From Symsagittifera roscoffensis (lineage: Eukaryota > Xenacoelomorpha > Acoela > Convolutidae), in assembly GCF_963678635.1 (NCBI RefSeq), contig NC_087062.1, forward strand, positions 92,727,845-92,791,844: DNA of 64,000 nucleotides. Reading direction: 5' to 3'. Every line of letters starts with the position of its first letter. Within the stretch, counting starts at the first letter, position 1. Positions 55,060 to 64,000 of the stretch are shown here, piece by piece. The translations under genes and the position numbers were made by a program. The notes under the pieces were generated by a model, which was not told the DNA's origin, did not search any database, and saw nothing but the letters and a program-made list of their open reading frames with translations.

Positions 55060-56720
55060 AAAAAAGTGGGATGAAAAAAGCACTGCCTTTTATTGCTCGC
55101 TTTTTACGTTGCATAGTGCCGTTCACTTTTTGTGAACAGGTTTTCGTAATGTTTAAATATTTCATATTGGATTACTTTCTTGTGAACAGAATATTTCAGC
55201 GTTTAAAAATTTTGTTCTCCCCATGCATGCTTAAGAAATTTTGTTCACAAAATGTGAAGAGATTAAAGACATAAATAAAAAAGTTTAAAAAAAAAAGTTA
55301 AAAGAAATTAAAAACTAACCAGGAGAGAGTAAATAAATAACCTTGCCTGTGATTGGTCAATTGAATTTTTGTACTCTGATTGGGCAATTTTGGTGAATTT
55401 GAATAACTTCTTTGTAAGGAGGAAAACTTTTTTTTTCCAAAACACATTTTGGTTTGCCTTCTTTTACAAAATTAAAAAACGAAATTATCCCTGCTTAAAG
55501 TTCAAAACTAGTTTCTACTTTGATTAAAATTGTTTACATTTGTAAACAGACATTTTCAACGCTTAGAACTTTGTTTTCCCTATGCATGGTTAAGAAATTT
55601 TGTTCACAAAATGTGAACAGATTAAAGACATGTATAACGAAAATAAAAAAACAAATTAACAGAAAACAAAAATGAACCAGGAGAGAGTAAATAGATAATC
55701 TTGCTTGTGATTGGTCAATTGAAACTTTTTACTCTTTTTGGGCAATTTTGGTTTCGATTTGAACATCTTTTTTGTAAGGAGGAAAAAAAATTTTTTTCCA
55801 AAACAACTTTGTTTGCCTTCTTTTAAAAAATTAAAAAACAAAATTATGCCTTCTAAAAATTGACAATTATTTTATACTTTTGAAAAAAAGTTATCACATT
55901 TTGTGAAAGGCCATTTTCAACGTAAAAAATTTGTTCTCCCTATGCCTGGTTAAGAAATTTTGTTCAGAAAATGTGAACAGATTAAAGACATGTATAAAAA
56001 AAATTAAGAAATAAAATAAAAGAAAACAAAAATAAACCAGGAGAGAGTAAAAAATAATCTTGTTGGTGGTTAGTCAATTGAAACTTTGTACTCTCATTGG
56101 TCAATTTTGGTGTCGATTTGAATATCTTCTTTGTAAAGAGAAAAACACTTTTTTTCCAAAACACAATTTTGTTTGCCTTCTTTTATAAAATTTTTAAAAA
56201 AAATATCCCTGCTAAAAATTGTCAACTAGTTTATACATTAAATAAAAGTGTTCACATTTTGTGAACAAATTTTTTCAACGTTTAAAAATTTGGTTCCCCC
56301 ATGCATGGTTAAGAAATTTTGTTCATCAAGAAAACGTGAACAGAATAAAGACGTCTATGAAAAAAAAACAGAAAAGAGAAATAATTTACCAGGAGGGAGT
56401 GAATGAGAATGCTTGCTTGTGAATGGTCAATATCTTTTGTGTCAATTTGAATTTCTTATTTATACAGAAAAAAAACATTTGATTCGAAAAAACACTAAGT
56501 TGTTAGTTGCCTTCTTTTGATTTATAAATTTAAAAAATAAAAATCTTCATGCTAAAAACTGTCAACTATTTTATACATTGAATTAAACTGTTCACATTTT
56601 GTGAATATTTTTTTCTACGTTGAATATTTTGGTTCCCATGCACGGTTAAGAAATTTTGTTCACATATACTTAAAAGATTAAAAACATTTATAAAAAAAGA
56701 AAAGGAATATAATTTACCAA
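55060..56720 (+). repeat. 358-bp satellite-like array, about 4.5 copies
   Basis: The block ACCAGGAGAGAGTAAA recurs at about 55318, 55676, 56036 and 56388 (spacing 358, 360, 352). Each unit has a GATTGGTCAATTGAA segment, a TTTGCCTTCTTTTA segment and two occurrences of an inverted-repeat motif, TTCACAAAATGTGAA or TTCACATTTTGTGAA, in degenerate form. Copies diverge steadily from left to right. Predicted minus-strand frames of about 60 codons per unit have no further support. Confidence 0.85.
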
Positions 56721-56762
56721 TTTTTATCCTTGGGACATTTCTAAAGTCGCAATTTTTTTAGA

Positions 56763-57360
56763 TAATGCCTGCCCTCAACCGAAAGGAGAAACTCAAATTT
56801 GAGGACTGTGGTCAAGAATAACGGAGATCTGATACTGCGAGACATTGAAAGAGATGTGCTAAAGGAGTTGCACAATCAACAAGAAATGAACTATCATATG
56901 ATCAAGAAGCATGCACCTTCAAGATCGAAGCAGTCAACGATTTGTTCTTCTTGTGAACAAGAGTTCCCAAGCTACTACTCTCTCCAACAACATCGGAGAA
57001 AGGAACATGGAGCAAAATAACGGAAATCCAATGATACTGTAGCGGACTTGAGAAAGATTGTGGAGGAAGAAGGGGAAGATGATGAAAAATTGAAAGAGGA
57101 ACTTAGTGCTTGTCAACATTTTCTGGTGGACACGAAGATAGAAAATGTGAGCCAAAAAGTATTTAACTTCCAAATGTCCAAGTTAGACACTAAACTAACC
57201 AACGAGAAACTTGAAGAAGTCTCTACTTTACCTGTATTTGGACTTAACAGCAGTAGATATGATTTGAACCTGATCAAGTCCTATCTAATCCCCTATTTGA
57301 TTCGTGATAAAGAACAAGAAACATCAGTCATCAAAAGCAAACGAATTTATAACTTTTGAG
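56763..57360 (+). pseudogene. Type-B DNA polymerase: N-terminal fingers joined to ExoII
   Basis: Begins ATGCCTGCCCTCAACCG at 56766 (PALNRKEKLKF), with a first finger in broken frame, then CSSCEQEFPSYYSLQQHRRKEH, a good C2H2 finger (about 56943-57008). After KLEEV the sequence jumps to STLPVFGLNSSRYDLNLIKS, the exonuclease II motif (N-x3-Y-D) of protein-primed type-B polymerases of Polinton/Maverick or viral type. The intervening polymerase N-terminus is deleted. SYLIPYLIRDKEQET is intact here, whereas it carries a stop in the tandem units that follow. Confidence 0.8.
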
Positions 57361-57740
57361 TTTGTAGATGTACAATTTCTCATATAAGGAATTTTCTGGG
57401 TGGAGCAACTAGTCTGGACTCCTTTCTCAAAGCCTATAAAGCTAACGAAACGAAAAGATTCTTTCACTATGAGTGGTTTGATAAACCAGACACATTAGAT
57501 TTCCCAAATTGCCACCGTATGAGGCATTTTTTGGTAAACTTCGAAACAACAACTCTCTAGACAAAGACCACATTGATTTTGAGAAGCTGAGAAAGAGTGG
57601 ACTTGACGAACAACAAGCACTGAGCACAAAATGGAGATTCAAGTTGATTACTAACGTTACAATTTTTGCTGCTTTGCTCAAAAACATCCCAATGGGATGC
57701 CCGAACTCTGTCTTACCCAGATATATATATAGAAATTAAA
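57361..57740 (+). pseudogene. Polymerase fragment, post-exonuclease plus N-terminal piece
   Basis: Frameshifted reading of FLGGATSLDSFLKAYKANET (about 57387) then KLPPYEAFFGKLRNNNSLDK, HIDFEKLRKSGLDEQQAL, immediately followed by STKWRFKLITNVTIFAALLK. The last part belongs near the N-terminus of the polymerase. So at about 57620 a C-ward part is joined to an N-ward part, as in a tandem duplication breakpoint. The frame closes at 57739. Confidence 0.75.
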
Positions 57741-57744
57741 TTGC

Positions 57745-58190
57745 GGAGGAAGAAGGGGAAGATAGTGAAAAATTGAAAGAGGAACTTAGTGCTTGTCAAC
57801 ATTTTCTGGTGGATACGGAGATGGAAAATGAGAGACATAAAGTAATTAACTTCCAAGTGTCCAAGTTAGTTACTAAACTAACCAACAAGAAACTTGAATA
57901 AGTCTCTACTTTACCTGCATTCCAATTTAACAGCGGTAGATATGATTTGAATCTGCTCAAGTCCTATCGAATCCCCTATTTTATTCGCGATAAAGAACAA
58001 GAAACATCAACCATCAAAAAAGCGAACGACTTTAAAACTTTCGAGTTTGGAATTGTGAAATTTATCGAAATAATGAAGTTTCTGGATGGAGCAACTAGTC
58101 TGAACTCCTCTCTCAAAGACTATAAAGCTAGCGAAACGAAATGATTCTTTCCCTATGAGTGGTGGATTCTTTCCCTTTTCGAGTAGCTGT
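57745..58190 (+). pseudogene. Second ExoII-bearing polymerase unit
   Basis: Repeats the layout of 57048-57360: EEEGEDSEKLKEELSACQHF, the same deletion junction into VSTLPAFQFNSGRYDLNLLK, then YFIRDKEQETSTIKKANDFK (no stop at this site) and FIEIMKFLDGATSLNSSLKD. It ends in SETK and a TGA, then meets the first tandem junction (ttcgagTAGCTGTCAATG) at 58184. Confidence 0.78.
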
Positions 58191-58299
58191 CAATGAAAGA
58201 ATGAAAAAGATCTTTGATCGGTTAAACGAGCGAGAAAAAAACCTTTCGAGTAAACAATTCGAGTATGTAGACGAATGCATTGACGATTCGGATGAAGCA

Positions 58300-58999
58300 G
58301 ATATGTCAACACAAGAGTCAACACAATGACTTCAAAAGATCTGAGTTTTTCAACGAACATCTTCTGAGATACAAGGATCGAGTGAAAAATATTTACCCAA
58401 AGAACGTGTATGAGCTTCAAGAAACCTTGTTTGAAAAGCTAGAAGGGTTCAATCTTCCAGTTTCCGAAGATAACAAACTTTGAAATAGCCTAGCATTTTT
58501 CAATTTTGAGTCGATTTGTGTTGCTATAGAGGAATTAAAGAAACACAAACTACAACCTGGATTGGAAAACATGTTCCAATTTCAGTCTCTATATCATCAA
58601 AATTGATTGATGAACCCATCTTTTTGTACAACAAGGATCCATTGTTTTTGATTATTGATTTTGTAAGCAAAGTCGAGTTGTTGGGTGAGAAAAAAAAAGC
58701 TGGAGATGCGAACAAAATTTCAAGATATTGAAAAAGCTGTCAATGAAAGAATGAAAAAACCTTTGATCGGTTAAACTAGCGAGATAAAAGCTTTTCGAGT
58801 AAACAATTCGAGTACGAAGACGAATGCATTGAAGATTCGGATGAAGCAGATATGTCAACACAATTCTTGCCAATTCACAAATATCAGCTCATTGATTTGA
58901 AACAACATCTAGAGAGATATGTAAATACTTTACCTGTATTTGGATTTAACAGCGGCAGATATGATTTGGATTTGATCAACTCCTATCTAATCCCCTAGT
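58300..58999 (+). pseudogene. ExoI block with stop, array period 1
   Basis: Reads RSEFFNEHLLRYKDRVKNIY, PKNVYELQETLFEKLEGFNL, then a FNFESICVAIEELKK-like ExoI region, where the conserved Asp of D-x-E is Asn. It continues KLIDEPIFLYNKDPLFLI (frame 58516-58731). Frameshifts at about 58480 and 58520. Closely repeated at 60180-60880 and 62065-62760; 58516-58731 and 62276-62491 predict the same protein. Confidence 0.75.
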
Positions 59000-59789
59000 T
59001 GATTCGCGTTAAAGAACAAGAAACATCAATCATCAAAAAAGCGAACGACTTTAAAACTTTCGAGTTTGGAATTGTGAAATTTATCGAAATAATGAACTTT
59101 CTGGATGGAGCAACTAGTCTGAACTCTTTTCTCAAAGACTATAAAGCTAGCGAAACGAAAGGATTCTTTCCCTATGAGTGGTGGATTCTTTCCCTTTTCG
59201 AGTAGCTGTCAATGAAAGAATGAAAAAGATCTTTGATCGGTTAAACGAGCGAGAAAAAAACCTTTCGAGTAAACAATTCGAGTACGTAGACGAATGCATT
59301 GAAGATTCGGATGAAGCAGATATGTCAACACAGTTCTTGCCAATTCACAAATATCAGCTCATTGATTTGAAACAACATCTAGAGAGATATGTAAATACTT
59401 TACCTGTATTTGGATTTAACAGCGGCAGATATGATTTGGATTTGATCAACTCCTATCTAATCCCCTAGTTGATTCGCGTTAAAGAACAAGAAACATCAAT
59501 CATCAAAAAAGCGAACGACTTTAAAACTTTCGAGTTTGGAATTGTGAAATTTATCGAAATAATGAACTTTCTGGATGGAGCAACTAGTCTGAACTCTTTT
59601 CTCAAAGACTATAAAGCTAGCGAAACGAAAGGATTCTTTCCCTATGAGTGGTGGATTCTTTCCCTTTTCGAGTAGCTGTCAATGAAAGAATGAAAAAGAT
59701 CTTTGATCGGTTAAACGAGCGAGAAAAAAACCTTTCGAGTAAACAATTCGAGTACGTAGACGAATGCATTGAAGATTCGGATGAAGCAA

Positions 59790-60240
59790 ATATGTCAACA
59801 CAATTCTTGCCAAAGCCTATCATAACCCAGAAAAACCATTCTGTTGACAAGTCTTTTTGAGTAAGCAATTCGAGTACAAAGACGAATGCATTGAAGATTC
59901 GGATGAAGCAGATATGTCAACACAATTTTTGCTCAAAGCTTATCATAACCCAGAAAAACCATTCTGTTAACTGTCTTTTCTCTAACAAAGCCAAGGAACC
60001 ATTCAAAAAACATCTAAATTTTTTTCCGCGCATTAGCTATGTACATGAATGGACACAGTGATCTCCACTCTCACACTTCTAGATACTTTACAGAATTCAT
60101 AACAAAGTCTGGTTATGATCCTTAAAATTTTCGTGGAGCTTCAGTAGTAGACTCACAGATGATATTGATTGTTTCTTCAAGTGCTTCCGGTGTCCTAGTT
60201 GTGATACTTTCTTCAAAAGATCTGAGTTTCTCAACAAACA
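59790..60240 (+). pseudogene. Polymerase N-terminal block, array period 1
   Basis: Starts at the junction MSTQFLPKPIITQKNHSVDK, then LLSNKAKEPFKKHLNFF.. and RALAMYMNG, SHTSRYFTEFITKSGYDP (about 60030-60125), and ends at a deletion FRGASVVD/S joined to the CFFKCFRCPSCDTFFKRSEF finger region. The same junction is in period 2 (about 62024), but in period 3 (63904) it is undeleted. Confidence 0.72.
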
Positions 60241-61672
60241 TCTTTTGAGATACAAGGATCGAGTGGAACATATTTACCCAAAGAACGTGTATGATCTTCA
60301 AGAAACCTTGTTTGAAAAATTAGAAGGGTTCAGTTTTCCAGTTTCCGAAGATAACAAACTTTTAAATAGCCTAGCAATTTTCAATTTTGAGTCGATTTGT
60401 GTTGCTACAGAGGAATTAAAGAAACACAAACTACAACCTGGATTGGAAAACATGTTCCAATTTCAGTGCCAATGTTATCAAAATTGATTGATGAACCCAT
60501 CTTTTTGTACAACAAGGATCCATCGAACTTGATTATTGATTTTGTAAGCAAAGTCGAGTTGTTGGGTGAGAAAAAAAAGCTGGAGATGCGAACAACATTT
60601 CAAGATATTGAAGTAGCTGTCAATGAAAGAATGAAAAAAACCTTTGATCGGTTAAACTAGCGAGCTAAAAACATTTCGAGTATACAATTCGAGTACAAAG
60701 ACGAATGCATTGAAGAATCGGATGAAGCAGATATGTCAACACAATTCTTGTCAATTCACAAAAATCAGCTCATTGATTTGAAACAACATCTAGAGAGATA
60801 TGTAAATACTTTACTTGTATTTGGATTTAACAGCGGCAGATATGATTTGGATTTGATCAAGTCCTATCTAATCCCCTAGTTGATTTGCGTTAAAGAACAA
60901 GAAACATCAATCGTCAAAAAAGCGAATGACTTTATAACTTTCGAGTTTGGAGATGTACAATTTCTCGATATAATGAAGTTTCTGGGTGGAGCAACTAGTC
61001 TGGACTCCTTTCACAGAGCCTATAAAGCTAGCGAAACGAAAGGATTCTTTCTCTATGAGTGGTGGATTCTTTCCTTTGCCGAGTAGCTGTCAATTAAAGA
61101 ATGAAAAAGATCTTTGATCGGTAAAACGAGGGAGATAAAAAGTTTTTGAGTAAACAATTCGAGTATAAAGACGATTGCATTGAATATTCGGATGAAGCAT
61201 ATATGTCAACACAATTTTTGCCATTTCAGAAAAATCAGCTCATTGATTTGAAACAACATCTAGAGAGATTTGTAAATACTTCACCTGTATTTAGATTTAA
61301 CAGCGGTAGATATGATTTGGATTTGATCAAGTCCTATCTAATCCCCTAGTTGATTCGCGATAAAGAACAAGAAACATCAATCATCAAAAAAGCGAACGGT
61401 TATATAACTTTCGAGTTTGGAGATGTACAATTTCTCGATATAATGAAGTTTCTCGGTGGAGCAACTAGTCTGGACTCCTTTCACAGAGCCTATAAAGCTA
61501 TCAAAACGAAAGGATTCTTTCCCTATGAGTGGTGGATTCTTTCCCTATTTGAGTAGCTGTCAATAAAAGAATGAAAAAGATTTTTGATCGGTTAAACGAG
61601 CGAGATAAAAATTTTTCGAGTAAATAATTCGAGTACGAAGACGAATGCTTTGAAGATTCGGATGAAGCAGAT

Positions 61673-62128
61673 ATGTCAACACAATTTTTGCCAAAGCCGA
61701 TCCTGATCCAGAAAAAACATTCTGTTGACAAGTCTTTCCGAGTAAACAATTCGAGTACAAAGACGAAAGCATTGAAGATTCGGATGAAGCAGATATGTCA
61801 ACACAATTCTTGCTCAAAGCCTATCATATTCCAGAAAAACCATTCTGTTAATTGTCTTTTATCTAACAAAGCCAAAGAACCATACAAAAAACATCTAAGT
61901 TTTTTCCGCGCATTAGCTATGTACATGAATGGAAACAGTGATATCGACTCTCACACTTCTAGATACTTTACAGAATTCATAACACAGTCTGGTTATGATC
62001 CTAAAAATTTTCGTGGAGCTTCAGTAGTAGACTTACAGATGATATTGATTGTTTCTTCAAGTGCTTCCGGTGTCCTAGTTGTGATACTTTCTTCAAAAGA
62101 TCTGAGTTTCTCAACAAACATCTTCTGA
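61673..62128 (+). pseudogene. Polymerase N-terminal block, array period 2
   Basis: The longest open frame of the array, 151 codons, but composite: KPILIQKKHSVDKSFRVNNS, KAKEPYKKHLSFFRALAMYM, SHTSRYFTEFITQSGYDPKN, then a frame-shifted reading of the finger region. It has no intact domain. Closely matched by period 1 (59790-60240) and period 3 (63550-64000). Confidence 0.7.
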
Positions 62129-63690
62129 GATACATGGATCGAGTGGAACATATTTACCCAAAGAACGTGTATGATCTTCAAGAAACCTTGTTTGAAAAAT
62201 TAGAAGGGTTCAGTTTTCCAGTTTCCGAAGATAACAAACTTTTAAATAGCCTAGCAATTTTCAATATGAGTCGATTTGTGTTGCTACAGAGGAATTAAAG
62301 AAACACAAACTACAACCTGGATTGGAAAACATGTTCCAATTTCAGTCTCTATATCATCAAAATTGATTGATGAACCCATCTTTTTGTACAACAAGGATCC
62401 ATTGTTTTTGATTATTGATTTTGTAAGCAAAGTCGAGTTGTTGGGTGAGAAAAAAAAAGCTGGAGATGCGAACAAAATTTCAAGATATTGAAAAAGCTGT
62501 CAATGAAAGAATGAAAAAACCTTTGATCGGTTAAACTAGCGAGATAAAAGCTTTTCGAGTAAACAATTCGAGTACGAAGACGAATGCATTGAAGATTCGG
62601 ATGAAGCAGATATGTCAACACAATTCTTGCCAATTCACAAAAATCAGCTCATTGATTTGAAACAACATCTAGAGAGATATGTAAATACTTTACTTGCATT
62701 TGGATTTAACAGCGGCAGATATGATTTGGATTTGATCAAGTCCTATCTAATCCCCTAGTTGATTCGCGTTAAAGAACAAGAAACATCAATCATCAAAAAA
62801 GCGAACGACTTTTTAACTTTCGAGTTTGGAGATGTACAATTTTTCGATATAATGAAGTTTCTGGGTGGAGCAACTAGTCTGGATTCCTTTCACAGAGCCT
62901 ATAAAGCTAGCAAAACGAAAAAAAATTTTCTCTATGAGTGGTGGATTCTTACCTTTTTCGAGTAGCTGTCAATGAAAGAATGAAAAAGATCTTTGATCGG
63001 TAAAACGAGCGAGATAAAAACTTTTTGAGTAAACAATTCGAGTATAAAGACGAATGCATTGAAGATTCGGATGAAGCATATATGTCAACACATTTTTTGC
63101 CATTTCAGAAAAATCAGCTCATTGATTTGAAACAACATCTAGAGAGATTTGTAAATACTTCACCTGTATTTAGATTTAACAGCGGTAGATATGATTTGGA
63201 TTTGATCAAGTCCTATCTAATCCCCTAGTTGATTCGCGATAAAGAGCAAGAAACATCAATCATCAAAAAAGCGAACGATTTTATAACTTTCGAGTTTGGA
63301 GATGCACAATTTCTCGATATAATGAAGTTTCTCGGTGGAGCAACTAGTCTGGACTCCTTTCACAGAGCCTATAAAGCTAGCAAAACGAAAGGATTCTTTC
63401 CCTATGAGTGGTGGATTCTTTCCCTTTTCGAGTAGCTGTCAATGAAAGAATGAAAAAGATTTTTGATCGGTTAAACGAGCGAGATAAAAACGTTGCGAGT
63501 AAACAATTCGAAATAGAAGACGAATGCATTGAAGATTCGGATGAAGCAGATATGTCAACACAATTCTTGCCAAAGCCTATCATGATCCAGAAAAACCATT
63601 CTGTTGACAAGTCTTTCCGAGTAAACAATTCGAGTACAAAGACGAAAGCATTGAAGATTCGGATGAAGCAGATATGTCAACACAATTTTT

Positions 63691-64000
63691 GCTCAAAGCC
63701 TATCATATTCCAGAAAAACCATTCTGTTAACTGTCTTTTATCTAACAAAGCCAAGGAACCATACAAAGAACAACTAAGTTTTTTCCGCGCATTAGCTATG
63801 TACATGAATGGAAACAGTGATCTCGACTCTCACACTTCTAGATACTTTACAGAATTCATAACAAAGTCTGGTTATGATCCTAAAAATTTTCGTGGAGCTT
63901 CAGTAGTAGACTTACCTTATGTCGAGGAAATTGTGCAAAGAAATAACTTTATTTACGATTTCGATATCCAAGAAGGAAAATATGCAGGAGAACAAGCTCG
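63691..64000 (+). pseudogene. Polymerase N-terminal region at window end
   Basis: Reads KAKEPYKEQLSFFRALAMYM, NGNSDLDSHTSRYFTEFITK and, beyond the point where the earlier periods are deleted, VVDLPYVEEIVQRNNFIYDF then DIQEGKYAGEQAR, open to the last base. It is the only place in the window where this part of the polymerase is unbroken, so a less rearranged copy may continue to the right. Confidence 0.75.

Larger units (their letters stand above)
58184..63690 (+). repeat. Polymerase-derived higher-order tandem array
   Basis: A basic unit of 470 bp runs from TAGCTGTCAATGAAAGAATG to CCCTTTTCGAG and encodes VNERMKKIFDRLNE, DECIEDSDEADMSTQFLP, the FGFNSGRYDLDLIKSYLIP ExoII segment and FGDVQFLDIMKFLGGATSLD. 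Paired units lie at about 59203/59673, 61083/61553 and 62963/63433, and the pairs repeat every 1880 bp. Between pairs lies a 940-bp block with the N-terminal and ExoI region. 470 is not divisible by 3, so the frame is lost at each junction. A TAG follows SYLIP in all six units. It cannot make a polymerase. Confidence 0.9.

Noticed and set aside
55060-64000. CRISPR array or ribosomal repeat
   Set aside because: Repeats are too long and head-to-tail with no short repeat-spacer pattern, the units derive from a polymerase gene or AT-rich DNA, and no rRNA sequence is seen.

Overview
The window is eukaryotic, non-genic DNA dominated by decayed mobile elements. I found no intact host gene, rRNA, tRNA or CRISPR array. 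Element bodies are moderately GC-rich. The flanks (about 42.7-64 kb) are strongly AT-rich with homopolymer runs, which suits an AT-rich invertebrate. The style is nematode-like, while the DNA polymerase fragments resemble types I associate with cnidarian genomes, so I do not assign a phylum.

From 1 to 42,717 the window holds nested and rearranged copies of one very large Ty3/gypsy-type LTR element. Copy C (+, 1-3319) is the 3' end of a copy cut by the window edge, with a complete 924-bp LTR. Copy A (-, about 3320-17139) runs from a 5' LTR at 16239-17139 leftward through gag, protease, RT, RNase H, a long linker and integrase into a 3' accessory region with large deletions. Copy B (+, about 17313-42717) has a 5' LTR remnant, a 2.9-kb leader with a 25-bp minisatellite, gag and pol. 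Its pol region is then repeated (B1 about 20.6-29.3 kb, B2 about 30.6 kb onward) before the fullest accessory region. Every copy carries frameshifts and stops.

Read together, the copies imply this ancestral order: LTR, leader, gag (coiled coil, capsid, two zinc knuckles), protease, RT, RNase H, linker of about 500 residues, integrase with GPY/F module, macro domain, small helical ORF, coiled-coil ORF, SGNH/GDSL hydrolase, several unrecognised ORFs, a 3'-terminal ORF, 3' UTR, LTR. The accessory block downstream of integrase is about 8 kb in B2. It includes two enzyme-like folds not normally found in LTR elements, and I regard it as the most interesting system here.

From 42.7 to 56.7 kb the sequence is AT-rich and holds a segmental duplication with C2H2 zinc-finger fragments, a 3.6-copy array of 1.3-kb units with a small ORF family, and two further tandem arrays (about 251 bp and about 358 bp). 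From 56.76 kb to the end there are fragments of a Polinton/Maverick-like type-B DNA polymerase (N-terminal fingers, ExoI and ExoII regions). They have become a higher-order tandem repeat: 470-bp exonuclease units nested in a 1.88-kb period, all carrying the same stop codon and the same recombination junction. In effect it is a satellite made from a dead polymerase gene.
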